DNA from: Anaerolineae bacterium
GTDB taxonomy: Bacteria; Chloroflexota; Anaerolineae; 4572-78; J111
Direction of reading: 5' to 3'
DNA length: 64,000 bases
Assembly (NCBI GenBank): GCA_023151115.1
Contig: JAKLJP010000013.1
Span: forward strand, 62,001-126,000
Position 1 is the first letter of the stretch. The number at the start of each line of letters is the position of its first letter. Below are positions 48,827-59,189 of this stretch, in pieces. The notes beneath the pieces were generated by a model. The model made no database searches and was not told where the DNA came from. It saw only the letters and a list, made by a program, of their open reading frames with translations. A program made the translations under genes and the position numbers.

Positions 48827-51811
48827 CTACAAATGCCCTCGCCAGGCGTGCTCGATGGCTGGCAAGTTGGTCTCAATGACGGGCTGATAGTTCGAGCCAT
48901 AAAATAGCAGCTTGGTGTCCGTCCGAACCGTCCCCACAAGGGCCAGTGGTAGCCCATCCAATTCGGTCTCAAAAGCAGGCGCATCCTCCGGCGCAACCTC
49001 AATCAAAAAACGGCCCAACGACTCGCTGAAAGCAATGGCATCGGCCCGCTCAAGGCCGGGAACGTGGGGCACGGCGGCCAAGTTCAATTCCAACCCCAGC
49101 CCACCGCCTAGCGCCATCTCCGCCGCAGCGACGGCCAGCCCGCCTTCGGAGCAGTCGTGGCAGGCGCGAACCAATCCCGCGCTGATGGTCCGGTGCAGCG
49201 CCCGGAAGGTTTCAAGCCCGGCCGCGGGTGGCTGCGGAACTTGCCCGCCGGCCAGCCCGTGCTGCTGGTAGTAGGCCGAGCCGCCCAGTTCGGCCCCGGT
49301 CAGGCCGAGCAGATACAGCCGGTTGCCGGGCTGTTTCAGATCCGACGTGACGGTGCGGGCCACATCCGGCACAATGCCCACCGCCGAAATGAGCAGGGTG
49401 CCGGGGATGGCGTGCTTCTGGCCGTCGGCCCCGGTGTACTCGTTGTTCAAGCTGTCTTTGCCGGAGATAAAAGGGGCGTTATAGGCCACCGCCGCGTCGT
49501 AGCAGCCCTGGGCGCAGCGGACCAGGCTGCCCAGCCGGTCGGGCAGCTTGGGGTTGCCCCAACAGAAATTGTCCAGCAGGGCCACCTGGTCGGGGTCGGC
49601 CCCTACGGCCACACAGTTGCGCATGGCCTCGTCTATGGCGGCCCAGGCCATCGCGTAAGGGTCCAGCCGGCCATAAGCCGGATTGATGCCGGCGGATAGG
49701 GCCACTCCGCGCACCGGCGCACCCGGCGGCAAGTCGCGCAGAGCGTCGAGCGGAGCCAGGACGGCGGCATCGCCGGGACCAAGACCCGCCGGGCCGACAA
49801 AAGGTTTGACCACGCTGCCGCCCTGCACCTCGTGATCGTACTGGCGGACAATAGCCTCTTTGCTGCGGGTGTCGGGCCGGGCCAGCAGGGCCAGCAGGTC
49901 GGCGGTTAAATCGAGGGGACAGGGAAGCTCTTCGGTGGTCAGAGCCGGGGCGGTCCAGACCGCTTGGAGGTGACGCCGGGGCAGGCCGTGGTGCAAAAAT
50001 TCGACTGCCAGCCGGCCCACCTGCTGCTGATGATACCACAGTTCCAGGCAGCCGCTGCCGCTGAAAACGCCCAGATCGGTCGCTTCGATGTCCAAGCCCT
50101 GGCAGATGGCCTGCAAGCGCGGCCAGGCCGCCGGGGGCACGGCCAGAACCATACGCTCCTGGGCTTCGCTCAGCCAGATTTCCCAGGGTTTCAGGCCGGG
50201 GTATTTGAGCGGGACCCGCTCCAGGTGGATGACGGCCCCCAATTCCTGGGCCATCTCGCCAATGGCCGAGGACAGGCCGCCGGCTCCGCAGTCGGTAATG
50301 GCAGTGTACAAGCCTTCGGCGCGGGCCAGCAGCACCGCTTCGAGGGTCTGTTTTTCGTGGATGGGGTGGCCGATTTGGACCGCGCTGCCGGCGACTGCGC
50401 CCGTTTCGTGGGTCATTTCCATCGAGGAAAAGGTCGCGCCGCGCAGCCCATCCCGGCCGGTGCGCCCGCCAATGACCACCACCCGGTCGCCGGGGTTGGG
50501 TTGGGTGACGTGCGCTCCACGCGGGACCAGCCCCAGGCAGCCGCAAAAGACCAGCGGGTTGGCGGTGTAGCCGGGATCATACAACACCGCCCCGTTGACA
50601 GTCGGAATGCCCATCTTGTTGCCGTAATCTTCGATGCCGGCGGTAACTCCGGCGGCGATGCGGCGCGGGTGCAGCACCCCGGCAGGCAGGTCGGCCAGCG
50701 GCAAATCGGGCGGGCCGAAGCAGAGGACATCGGTGTTAGCGATGGGCCGGGCGCTGACGCCGATAATATCACGCACCACCCCGCCGACGCCGGTATTGGC
50801 CCCGCCAAACGGCTCCAGGGCCGAGGGGTGGTTGTGGGTTTCTACCTTGAAGGCCAGGTCAAAATTTTCGTCAAAAGCAATCACCCCGGCGTTGTCTACA
50901 AAAGCCGAGCGCACCCAGGGCTTGTTGACTCGCTCGGTGGCGGCGCGGATGTAGGTGTTGAGCAGGCCGTCAATTTGGGAAGGATGAAGGATGAAGGATG
51001 AAGGATGAAAGCTCTTCGCTTCATCCTTCATCCTTCCGCCTTCATCCTTTTCTTCATACGTGATGAAGGCTTTGAAGGTTTTGTGGACGCAGTGTTCGGA
51101 CCAGGTTTGGGCCAGCATTTCCAGTTCGACATCGCTGGGTTCGCGCCCTTCCCGGCGGTAATAGTTCTGGATGGCCTGCATTTCGGCCAGATCGAGCGAC
51201 AGCCGCCGGACGGCGCTGAGATGTTCCAGTTCGGTGTCGGTGGCCTCGGTCAGGGAGATGATCTCGACCTGGGCCGTGCCGTCTGGGTCGGGGAGGCTGG
51301 TGATAAAGGGTGGAGCGATGAACCCGTTGAGGGTGTAGGTCTGGATGACCTCGTTGACCAGTAAACGGTCGGCGATGCGCCGGGCGGTCGGTTCGTCGAG
51401 GGGACCGGTGAGGGTGTAGCGTTTGCCGGTGGCCGCCGCAGCCAGCCCGGTCAGCCCCAGCAGACGGCTGCCTTCGAGCAGGCTTTCGGCCACGCTGTCG
51501 GTGACGCCGGGCAGGAGGGTGACTTCGAGGGTGAAGGGGGGGTGGGGGTTGGAGATTGGAGATTGGAGATTGTTTTCGGCGAGGGGGGCGAGCGGCTGCC
51601 AGGTGGCTTGTTCGACGACAGGATCGTGGAGCAGGGCGTTGGTGAGACGCTGGACGGTTGGCTCATCCAGGTCGCCTTGCAAAAAGTAGAGATCGGTCAC
51701 GGCGACGGTGCGCAGGTTTTCGACCCCCAGCGCCCCGGCCTGCTGCCGGATCGCTTCGCCGCGCGCGTCGGGGAACTCTGGTTTGGTGGAAACTTCGACC
51801 CGGTAGATCAT
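48827..51811 (-). CDS. purL: FGAM synthetase: duplicated PurS-like domain fused to PurL
   Basis: This 994-residue enzyme makes FGAM from FGAR. The N-terminus has two PurS-like halves (1-75, MIYRVEVSTKPEFPDARGE; and about 92-165, LEVTLLPGVTDSVAESLL) ahead of a full PurL (EMLAQTWSEHCVHKTF, VKVETHNHPSALEPFGGANTG-like, then a C-terminal AIRS half). No glutaminase domain is attached; that is purQ. A 25-residue family C insert (KDEGGRMKDE ... [10 protein letters not shown]) lies after AFITYEE, and a smaller QSPISNP insert encoded by GGAGATT repeats (51549-51574) separates the PurS halves. Both keep the frame. Confidence 0.9.
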   Translation of the reverse strand: MIYRVEVSTKPEFPDARGEAIRQQAGALGVENLRTVAVTDLYFLQGDLDEPTVQRLTNALLHDPVVEQATWQPLAPLAENNLQSPISNPHPPFTLEVTLLPGVTDSVAESLLEGSRLLGLTGLAAAATGKRYTLTGPLDEPTARRIADRLLVNEVIQTYTLNGFIAPPFITSLPDPDGTAQVEIISLTEATDTELEHLSAVRRLSLDLAEMQAIQNYYRREGREPSDVELEMLAQTWSEHCVHKTFKAFITYEEKDEGGRMKDEAKSFHPSSFILHPSQIDGLLNTYIRAATERVNKPWVRSAFVDNAGVIAFDENFDLAFKVETHNHPSALEPFGGANTGVGGVVRDIIGVSARPIANTDVLCFGPPDLPLADLPAGVLHPRRIAAGVTAGIEDYGNKMGIPTVNGAVLYDPGYTANPLVFCGCLGLVPRGAHVTQPNPGDRVVVIGGRTGRDGLRGATFSSMEMTHETGAVAGSAVQIGHPIHEKQTLEAVLLARAEGLYTAITDCGAGGLSSAIGEMAQELGAVIHLERVPLKYPGLKPWEIWLSEAQERMVLAVPPAAWPRLQAICQGLDIEATDLGVFSGSGCLELWYHQQQVGRLAVEFLHHGLPRRHLQAVWTAPALTTEELPCPLDLTADLLALLARPDTRSKEAIVRQYDHEVQGGSVVKPFVGPAGLGPGDAAVLAPLDALRDLPPGAPVRGVALSAGINPAYGRLDPYAMAWAAIDEAMRNCVAVGADPDQVALLDNFCWGNPKLPDRLGSLVRCAQGCYDAAVAYNAPFISGKDSLNNEYTGADGQKHAIPGTLLISAVGIVPDVARTVTSDLKQPGNRLYLLGLTGAELGGSAYYQQHGLAGGQVPQPPAAGLETFRALHRTISAGLVRACHDCSEGGLAVAAAEMALGGGLGLELNLAAVPHVPGLERADAIAFSESLGRFLIEVAPEDAPAFETELDGLPLALVGTVRTDTKLLFYGSNYQPVIETNLPAIEHAWRGHL
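50978..51053. repeat. Family C palindrome inside purL
   Basis: GAAGGATGAAGGATGAAGG on one side and CTTCATCCTTCATCCTTCCG on the other form an inverted repeat. It is read in the coding strand as EEKDEGGRMKDEAKS and [12 protein letters not shown], in the same phase as the copies within the MalT-like regulator. It lies between conserved PurL segments. Confidence 0.8.
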
Positions 51812-51862
51812 GGGAAGTCCAGCTTTTCTCCTTCATAAATAGACCGCCGACGGCTGACCGCC

Positions 51863-52029
51863 GAAAGACATTTTCATTGTTGGTGGCGTGCCACAGGTTC
51901 GTGAACACGCCTCTGAAAATAGACTACTGGAGTGCAAAGCTTGCTTTGCCAAGTCGCAAGGCAAGCCTTGCACTCCATTTTCACGCTGCGCGTCGGTGGT
52001 GTGCCGTCTGGCTCGTGACGACTCCTTTG
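51863..52029. repeat. Two family K repeat copies in the guaB-purL gap
   Basis: One copy (about 51863-51915, GAAAGACATTTTCATTG ... GGTTCGTGAACACGCC) and one (51991-52029, GTCGGTGGTGTG ... GCTCGTGACGACTCC) flank the family A palindrome. The second matches 18643-18681 at 32 of 39 positions; the first resembles 4437-4482. All lie upstream of minus-strand genes. Their nature is unknown. Confidence 0.55.
51928..51977. repeat. Dispersed palindrome, family A copy 3
   Basis: TGGAGTGCAAAGC at one end and GCACTCCA at the other, 50 bp, more diverged than the other family A copies. The arms keep compensating changes (GTGC / GCAC), which fits selection for a hairpin. It is upstream of purL, in the gap after guaB. 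Confidence 0.75.
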
Positions 52030-52041
52030 TAAATAAAGGAC

Positions 52042-52109
52042 GCGATGAGACGTGAGGTGATGAGGCGAAAGGTTCTTCGCCTCATCGCACCCTCGCGTCT
52101 TCGCCTCAT
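52042..52109. repeat. GATGAGGCGAA palindrome next to the guaB stop
   Basis: GCGATGAGACGTGAGGTGAT and GAGGCGAA face TTCGCCTCATCGCACC and CGTCTTCGCCTCAT. The element ends at the guaB stop codon and could act as its transcript-end or processing hairpin; no T-run was seen. Confidence 0.65.
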
Positions 52110-52110
52110 T

Positions 52111-53846
<1,736 letters not shown>

Positions 53847-53852
53847 GAGCCT

Positions 53853-53882
53853 ATTGTAACACTTAACTGGACGATGGAGCAA
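53853..53882 (-). promoter_or_regulatory. Possible guaB promoter
   Basis: The minus strand shows TGTTACAAT (extended -10, TACAAT at 53858-53853) with a weak TTGCTC -35 at 53882-53877 and an 18-base spacer. A start near 53846 would give the leader of about 254 nt. Confidence 0.35.
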
Positions 53883-53930
53883 AATTGGACAAGGATTTGG
53901 GTTCTTATTTTACAAGTACTCTACCTCTAG

Positions 53931-53961
53931 CTCCTGACCGGCAACGATCAGGAGTCTTTTT
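53931..53961 (+). terminator. Plus-strand hairpin with T-run
   Basis: CTCCTGA (53931-53937) pairs with TCAGGAG (53948-53954) and is followed by TCTTTTT. This is a standard intrinsic terminator for rightward transcription, but no gene ends just before it. It may close a small RNA starting within the guaB leader region or insulate the divergent transporter promoter. Confidence 0.6.
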
Positions 53962-53978
53962 GCTTACCCTCGCCTGAC

Positions 53979-53995
53979 TGATACTGTCAGTATCA
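53979..53995. promoter_or_regulatory. 17-bp palindrome, possible operator
   Basis: TGATACTGTCAGTATCA is a perfect palindrome with one central base. It lies 22 bp ahead of the -35 of the transporter promoter, as expected for a regulator site. No cognate regulator gene is adjacent. Confidence 0.5.
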
Positions 53996-54016
53996 CAAGT
54001 TGACCCTAATAGTCCT

Positions 54017-54047
54017 TGTCAAGAGGGTGGGCTGTTCAAGTATAATA
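54017..54047 (+). promoter_or_regulatory. Promoter of the peptide-uptake operon
   Basis: TTGTCA (54017-54022) and a perfect TATAAT (54042-54047) have a long 19-base spacer. A strong AAAGGAGGTGA follows at 54058, but no proper reading frame begins there; the binding-protein gene has its own AGGAGGAG before 54144. Confidence 0.55.
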
Positions 54048-54143
54048 TCCGCTGCGAAAGGAGGTGAATCGCGATTAGCGTATAGTCTGGAATTGGAGGA
54101 GTACGTCAAACGTTGAACCAAAAAAAGTAGGAGGAGTCAAAAG

Positions 54144-55943
54144 ATGGCAGCAAAATTTAAGCCTCAATTCTTGAACTGTCTGGTTATTCTGGCCCTGGCC
54201 ATGCTGGCAGGGGCATGTAGCCCAGCCGCCACCCCGGAAGTAGCCGCCCCAGCAGCGACCGAAGCACCAGAAGAAGCGTCCGCGCCAGCAGACACCGAAG
54301 CACCGGCGACCGAAGAAGCCGCGGCTGAACCGGTGGCGACGGAAGAACCGGCTGCTGAAGCCGCCCCGGCCGGCGATTTCAGTGGAACGGTCGTGGTTGG
54401 CGAGTGGCAGGAACCCAAAGGCTTGATTGGGCCGATTTTCTACCAGGCCCACACTTATGCGATTATTTACGCCATGTATTACGCGCCGCTGGCCCTGAAC
54501 GATAAGGATGAGCTGGTACCCGAAATGCTGGCCGAAGTGCCAACCCTGGAAAACGGCGGCATCTCGGAAGATGGCAAAACCTACACCCTCAAATTCAAAG
54601 AGGGTTTCAAATGGCATGATGGCCAGCCGGTTACCTCGGCGGACTTTAAGTTTACCTGGGAGTTCATTATGAACCCCGATACCAAAGCCCAGACCACCGC
54701 GGGTTGGAATAAGATTGGCTCCATTGACACCCCTGATGAGCTAACTGCTATCATCAATATGAATGAGCCTTATGCCCCGTTTGCCCCAACCACCCTGGCC
54801 CTGCCCATTCTGCCCAAACACGCCCTGGAAGGTGTGCCCGACCCCGGCAACAGCGAATTTGCCCGCAAACCGATTGGCAATGGTCCGTTTATGTTCAAAG
54901 AGTGGATTCCCGGTGATCGCCTGGAGGTGGTAGCTAACCCCGACGCGCCCATTCCGGCCAAGCTGGAGAGCATTATCTTTAAGTTTGTGCCCGACATCAA
55001 TACTCTGATTGCCCTGCTCCGCACCGGCGATGTAGACCTGGGCTACGAGCTGCCCGAAAACCAGATTCCCGAACTGGAACAGATCGAAAACCTGACCGTT
55101 TCGGCCATCCCCGGCGTGGCCATTGAGCGCTATTACTTCAACCTGCGCGATCCTAAAGACCTGACCAAGCCTCATCCCATCTTCTCCGACATTAACGTGC
55201 GCAAGGCGTTGAGCATGGGTATGGATCGCTTTACCGTCGTGGACAAGATTCTGCAAGGTTATGGTCAGGTAGCCGTAACGGAGCTGGACAACACCACTTG
55301 GTTTAATGAAGAACTCAAGCCCGTTCCTTACGACCCCGAAGGGGCCAAGAAACTGCTCGATGAGGCCGGCTGGACGGTCGGGGCCGACGGCATCCGCGAG
55401 AAGGATGGCGTCCGGCTCAGCTTCAAACATTCCATGACCACCGGCGACCCCATCCGCGAGAATATGCAGGTCTTTTTTCAGCAAAATCTGGCCGATATTG
55501 GGGCCGAGATGATCATTGACAACTATCCGGCGGCCACCCTCTACGGTAGCTGCGCCGACGACGGCATCTTTGGCAAAAGCGCCTTTGATATGATGGGTTT
55601 CACCAACTTTCCACCGGGCATTGACATTACCGCCGAGTGGTCGGATTTCTTTTTGACCAGCACCATCAAAGATTGTGAGAAGAACCCGGCCGGCACCAAC
55701 TCCTGGGGCTTTTCCGACCCGGCGGTTGACGAAGCCCTTGAATGTTCTGTGACCGAACTTGACCCGGATAAGCGGGTGGCCTGCATCAAAGAAGCCCAAA
55801 AGTTGATCTATGACCAATACGTGACCCTCTACACCTATGACACCCTGAACATCATTGCCTACAATAATCGCGTCCAGGGGCTAAAGCCGACCGTTTTTGG
55901 CTGGCACCACTACAATTACCACGAGTGGTCGGTAGCGGAGTAA
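54144..55943 (+). CDS. Peptide ABC transporter substrate-binding lipoprotein
   Basis: This 599-residue family-5 solute-binding protein (DppA/OppA type) has a lipoprotein signal with lipobox LAGAC (lipid on Cys25). An Ala/Glu/Thr/Pro-rich linker of about 45 residues follows, then the binding fold: GFKWHDGQPVTSADFKFTWE, GNGPFMFKEW and RKALSMGMDRFTVVDKIL. It probably captures oligopeptides outside the membrane. The two following permeases and three enzyme genes look co-transcribed with it; no ATPase gene is seen in the operon, so ATP-binding subunits must be encoded elsewhere. Confidence 0.92.
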   Translation: MAAKFKPQFLNCLVILALAMLAGACSPAATPEVAAPAATEAPEEASAPADTEAPATEEAAAEPVATEEPAAEAAPAGDFSGTVVVGEWQEPKGLIGPIFYQAHTYAIIYAMYYAPLALNDKDELVPEMLAEVPTLENGGISEDGKTYTLKFKEGFKWHDGQPVTSADFKFTWEFIMNPDTKAQTTAGWNKIGSIDTPDELTAIINMNEPYAPFAPTTLALPILPKHALEGVPDPGNSEFARKPIGNGPFMFKEWIPGDRLEVVANPDAPIPAKLESIIFKFVPDINTLIALLRTGDVDLGYELPENQIPELEQIENLTVSAIPGVAIERYYFNLRDPKDLTKPHPIFSDINVRKALSMGMDRFTVVDKILQGYGQVAVTELDNTTWFNEELKPVPYDPEGAKKLLDEAGWTVGADGIREKDGVRLSFKHSMTTGDPIRENMQVFFQQNLADIGAEMIIDNYPAATLYGSCADDGIFGKSAFDMMGFTNFPPGIDITAEWSDFFLTSTIKDCEKNPAGTNSWGFSDPAVDEALECSVTELDPDKRVACIKEAQKLIYDQYVTLYTYDTLNIIAYNNRVQGLKPTVFGWHHYNYHEWSVAE

Positions 55944-55951
55944 AGTTATCC

Positions 55952-56000
55952 TGGAGTCCAAAGCTTGCTTTGGTTATTCCAAACCAAGGTTTGGACTCCA
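55952..56000. repeat. Dispersed 49-bp palindrome, family A copy 4
   Basis: It matches copy 1 at 46 of 49 positions and has the same orientation (TGGAGTCCAAAGCTTGC ... GGTTTGGACTCCA). It lies between the binding-protein stop and the first permease start, inside the operon, where it may reduce downstream expression. Confidence 0.85.
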
Positions 56001-56037
56001 TTTCCCGGCTTAGTTTCTTCTCCTCTCCGAGGCGGCT

Positions 56038-57012
56038 ATGGCCCGTTATATCATCCGTCGAATTTTGATTTCGATCCCGGTGCTGTTGGGGATTACCCTC
56101 ATCACTTTTTTTCTGCTGCACGCTTCCGGCGACCCGATGGCAGTTTACGCCTCCAACCCCAGCATCACCGCCGAAGATCTGGCCCGTCTGGAGAAAACCT
56201 ATGGCTTTGATAAGCCGGTTTACGTGCAATATCTGTACTGGCTGCGTAATATTGTGACCGGCAACTGGGGCCAATCTTTTCTAACCCACCAGGATGTGCT
56301 GGCCATGATCTTCCAACGCTTGCCCAATACCCTTATCCTGATGGTCACAGCGTTTGTTTTCACCGTCGTGGTCTCGGTGGCGCTGGGCATTTACGCCGCC
56401 ACCCACAAATATTCCGTTGGCGATTATTTTGTCACTGGCATCTCCTTCTTTGGTTATTCCATGCCCGGCTTCTGGTTTGGCTTGATGCTCATCATCATCT
56501 TTGCAGTCAAATTCAAGGAATGGGGGCTGCCTTCACTGCCCGCCGCCGGCATGTATCCGATTCGCGGCGAGCCGTCGCTGGTGGAACTGCTGCGACATCT
56601 GGTTTTGCCCGTAGCGGTGCTGTCGCTCAACTCCATCGCCCGTTACAGCCGCTATTTGCGTTCCAGCATGCTGGAAGTGCTCAACCAGGATTACGTCCGT
56701 ACCGCCCATGCCAAGGGATTGGCCGGTCGCGTGGTGGTGGGTCGGCACGCCCTCAAAAATGCGCTCATTCCCCTGCTGACCCTGGTTTTGTTGGATATTC
56801 CCTTTCTCTTCGGTGGGGCGTTGATTGTGGAGCAGGTTTTTGCCTGGCCAGGCATGGGCCGCATGTATTGGGAACACGCCGTGTGGGTGGATTACCCGGT
56901 GCTCATGGGCATCCTGGTGTTGATTTCCATTCTGGTGGTGCTGTGCAACCTCATCGCCGATATTTCATACGCTTTTATTGACCCACGCATCCGCCTCCAA
57001 GACGCATCGTGA
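56038..57012 (+). CDS. Peptide ABC transporter permease, DppB type
   Basis: This 324-residue inner-membrane permease begins with the family N-terminus (RYIIRRILISIPVLLGITL). It has about six helices and the conserved cytoplasmic EAA-like loop YVRTAHAKGLAGRVVVGRHA. It pairs with the DppC-type permease whose GTG start overlaps its stop by 4 bp. GAGG precedes the ATG. Confidence 0.93.
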   Translation: MARYIIRRILISIPVLLGITLITFFLLHASGDPMAVYASNPSITAEDLARLEKTYGFDKPVYVQYLYWLRNIVTGNWGQSFLTHQDVLAMIFQRLPNTLILMVTAFVFTVVVSVALGIYAATHKYSVGDYFVTGISFFGYSMPGFWFGLMLIIIFAVKFKEWGLPSLPAAGMYPIRGEPSLVELLRHLVLPVAVLSLNSIARYSRYLRSSMLEVLNQDYVRTAHAKGLAGRVVVGRHALKNALIPLLTLVLLDIPFLFGGALIVEQVFAWPGMGRMYWEHAVWVDYPVLMGILVLISILVVLCNLIADISYAFIDPRIRLQDAS

Positions 57013-57920
57013 AAGAAATCGGGCAAGTTCTGGCGCTGGATCGTCCCAGGCCGCCGCGCATCGAGAAAAACCCGCCCGGCTTGTGGCAGTTGGCCGGACG
57101 GCGCTTTTTGCGTCACCGGGCCGGGGTGATGGCCACGCTGGCCTTGCTGGTAGTTGTCGCTGCTGTAACGCTGGGGCCGCTGCTGTTTGTGCCGCGCGAC
57201 GCCGCTTTTCGGCCCGACCCGCTGGTGATTAATCAGCCGCCCAGCGCCGAGCATTGGTTCGGCACCGACCAGGTGGGGCGTGACATTTTCGCCCGCATCA
57301 TCTACGGCGGCCAGATTTCACTGGCCATCGGTTTGCTGGCGATGGTCGTCTCCATCGTGGTCGGCGTTCTATTGGGCGCGGTGGCCGGTTACTTTGGCGG
57401 CCTGGCCGATGGCGCGATCATGCGTTTCACCGATGCCATGTTGAGCATCCCCGGCATCTTCCTGATTATCGCCCTGACCGTCTTTCTCGGCTCTACCCTG
57501 CCGACCATTATTCTGTCCATCGGTTTTCTCAACTGGATGATCATTGCCCGGGTCATGCGCGCCCTTTTTCTGTCCTTGAAAGAACAGGATTTTGTGATGG
57601 CGGCCCGCTGTCTGGGCGTTAAAAATGTGCGGATTATGTGGGGCCATATCCTGCCCAACGCCATCGCTCCGGTCGTCGTTACCGCCACCCTGACCGTGGG
57701 CGAAGCTATTCTGACCGAAACGGCCATCAGCTACCTCGGCCTGGGGATTCAGCCGCCGCTGCCCAGTTGGGGCAACATGCTCAAAAACGCCCAGGATTTG
57801 ATCTGGTCCGCACCCTGGCTGGCAATCTTTCCGGGGGTGATGATCTTTATCACCATCCTGTGTATCAATTTTATGGGCGACGCCCTGCGCGATGCCCTCG
57901 ACCCGCACATGCGGCTTTGA
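57009..57920 (+). CDS. Peptide ABC transporter permease, DppC type
   Basis: This 303-residue permease has a cytoplasmic N-terminal stretch, the GTDQVGRDIFARIIYGGQIS motif typical of DppC/OppC, and the EAA loop VMAARCLGVKNVRIMWGHIL. The start is GTG 57009, overlapping the DppB-type stop (GTGA). It is followed by a perfect 20-bp palindrome before the peptidase gene. Confidence 0.93.
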   Translation: MKEIGQVLALDRPRPPRIEKNPPGLWQLAGRRFLRHRAGVMATLALLVVVAAVTLGPLLFVPRDAAFRPDPLVINQPPSAEHWFGTDQVGRDIFARIIYGGQISLAIGLLAMVVSIVVGVLLGAVAGYFGGLADGAIMRFTDAMLSIPGIFLIIALTVFLGSTLPTIILSIGFLNWMIIARVMRALFLSLKEQDFVMAARCLGVKNVRIMWGHILPNAIAPVVVTATLTVGEAILTETAISYLGLGIQPPLPSWGNMLKNAQDLIWSAPWLAIFPGVMIFITILCINFMGDALRDALDPHMRL

Positions 57921-57927
57921 GTAAGAG

Positions 57928-57982
57928 AGGCTAAGGCTGAGGCTAAGGCTAAGCTTATCCTTCTTAGCCTCAGCCTTAGCCT
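57928..57982. repeat. Perfect 20-bp palindrome AGGCTAAGGCTGAGGCTAAG
   Basis: AGGCTAAGGCTGAGGCTAAG (57928-57947) is perfectly inverted at 57963-57982, with a 15-nt loop. Within the peptide-uptake operon it lies just upstream of the peptidase gene's ribosome site. Confidence 0.8.
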
Positions 57983-58001
57983 TTGAAACAAAAGGAGCAA
58001 T

Positions 58002-59189
58002 ATGGATGTCTATCAGGAAAAAATAAAGCAAGCCGGCCAGCTTTTGGCCGAGTTTAATCTTGATGCCTGGCTGGTGTTTGTGCGGGAAACGGCCGAGCAC
58101 ACCGACCCAGTGATCAAACTGCTTGGCCCTTTGAATGCAGTCTGGGAAGCTGCGTTTATATTTGGCCGGGGCGGACAGCGGATTGCTATCGCCGGCCAGG
58201 GCGACGACGAAGCTATTCGCCGGCTGCGCCTGTTCGACGAAGTGATTCCCTACACTCAATCCATCCGCGACGAGTTAGTTCGGGTGCTGACCCGGCTGAA
58301 TCCCCGCACCATCGGCCTTAACTACAGCCGCAGCGATGTCAGCGCCGACGGGCTGACTTACGGTATGTTCCTCAATCTGCAAGAGTATTTGCGGGGAACG
58401 CCCTGGCTGGAGCGGCTGGTTTCAGCCGAAGCGTTTGTGGATGCCTGGCGTGGACGTAAAACGCCCCGGGAATTGAACCTGATGCGCGGGGCCAACGACA
58501 TCGCTATGGAAATCTTTGAGGCAACCGGGGCCTGGCTCCGGCCCGGCCTGTCGGAGAAAGAGATTTACCAATTTGTGCATGAGCAGGTCCGGCAGCGTGG
58601 CGTCGAAACCTCCTGGGAGGCCGACTTTTGCCCTGGTTTGAACGCCGGCCCCAACTCACCCTGGGGACACGTCGGCGCATCGGATGAAAAGATTGCGCCG
58701 GGGTATACCCTCAACATGGATTTTGGGGTTAAGGTCAATGGTTACTGCTCGGACCACCAGCGGGTCTGGTATTTTTTGCGGGAGGGAGAAACCGAAGCGC
58801 CGCCGGAAGTGGTCAAAATATTCGAGGCGGTGGTCGGGGCCATTCAAGCGGCGGCGGATTTTGTGCGGCCTGGCGTGCAAGGCTGGGAGGTGGACGCGGT
58901 GGCCCGCGAATACCTGGTCAAGGCCGGCTATCCCGAATATCCTCATGCTTTGGGCCATTCTGTAGGCCGCTACGCCCACGACGGCGGGATGGGCTTTTAC
59001 CCGCGCTGGGAACGGTATGGGAACAAGCCCTACAGCCAAATTGCCGAAAACGGCGTTTTTACTCTGGAACTGGGCGTCCGCTCCGAGTTTGGTTACATCA
59101 GCCTGGAAGAAGAAATCCTGGTCACCGCCACCGGCTGCGAGTGGTTCAGCCCGCCGCAACAGGCGTTGATGCTGGTTCCATTCCATTAA
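58002..59189 (+). CDS. M24-family peptidase (Xaa-Pro aminopeptidase type)
   Basis: This 395-residue two-domain metallopeptidase has a creatinase-like N-terminal domain (1 to about 160) and a pita-bread catalytic domain. Candidate metal ligands are the Asp in LNMDFGVKVN, the Asp and His region SDHQR, the His in HALGHSVGR, and Glu in FTLELGV and SLEEEIL. Relatives release N-terminal residues before proline or cleave dipeptides. Its position right after the peptide permeases suggests it processes imported peptides. AAAAGGAG precedes the ATG. Confidence 0.87.
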   Translation: MDVYQEKIKQAGQLLAEFNLDAWLVFVRETAEHTDPVIKLLGPLNAVWEAAFIFGRGGQRIAIAGQGDDEAIRRLRLFDEVIPYTQSIRDELVRVLTRLNPRTIGLNYSRSDVSADGLTYGMFLNLQEYLRGTPWLERLVSAEAFVDAWRGRKTPRELNLMRGANDIAMEIFEATGAWLRPGLSEKEIYQFVHEQVRQRGVETSWEADFCPGLNAGPNSPWGHVGASDEKIAPGYTLNMDFGVKVNGYCSDHQRVWYFLREGETEAPPEVVKIFEAVVGAIQAAADFVRPGVQGWEVDAVAREYLVKAGYPEYPHALGHSVGRYAHDGGMGFYPRWERYGNKPYSQIAENGVFTLELGVRSEFGYISLEEEILVTATGCEWFSPPQQALMLVPFH

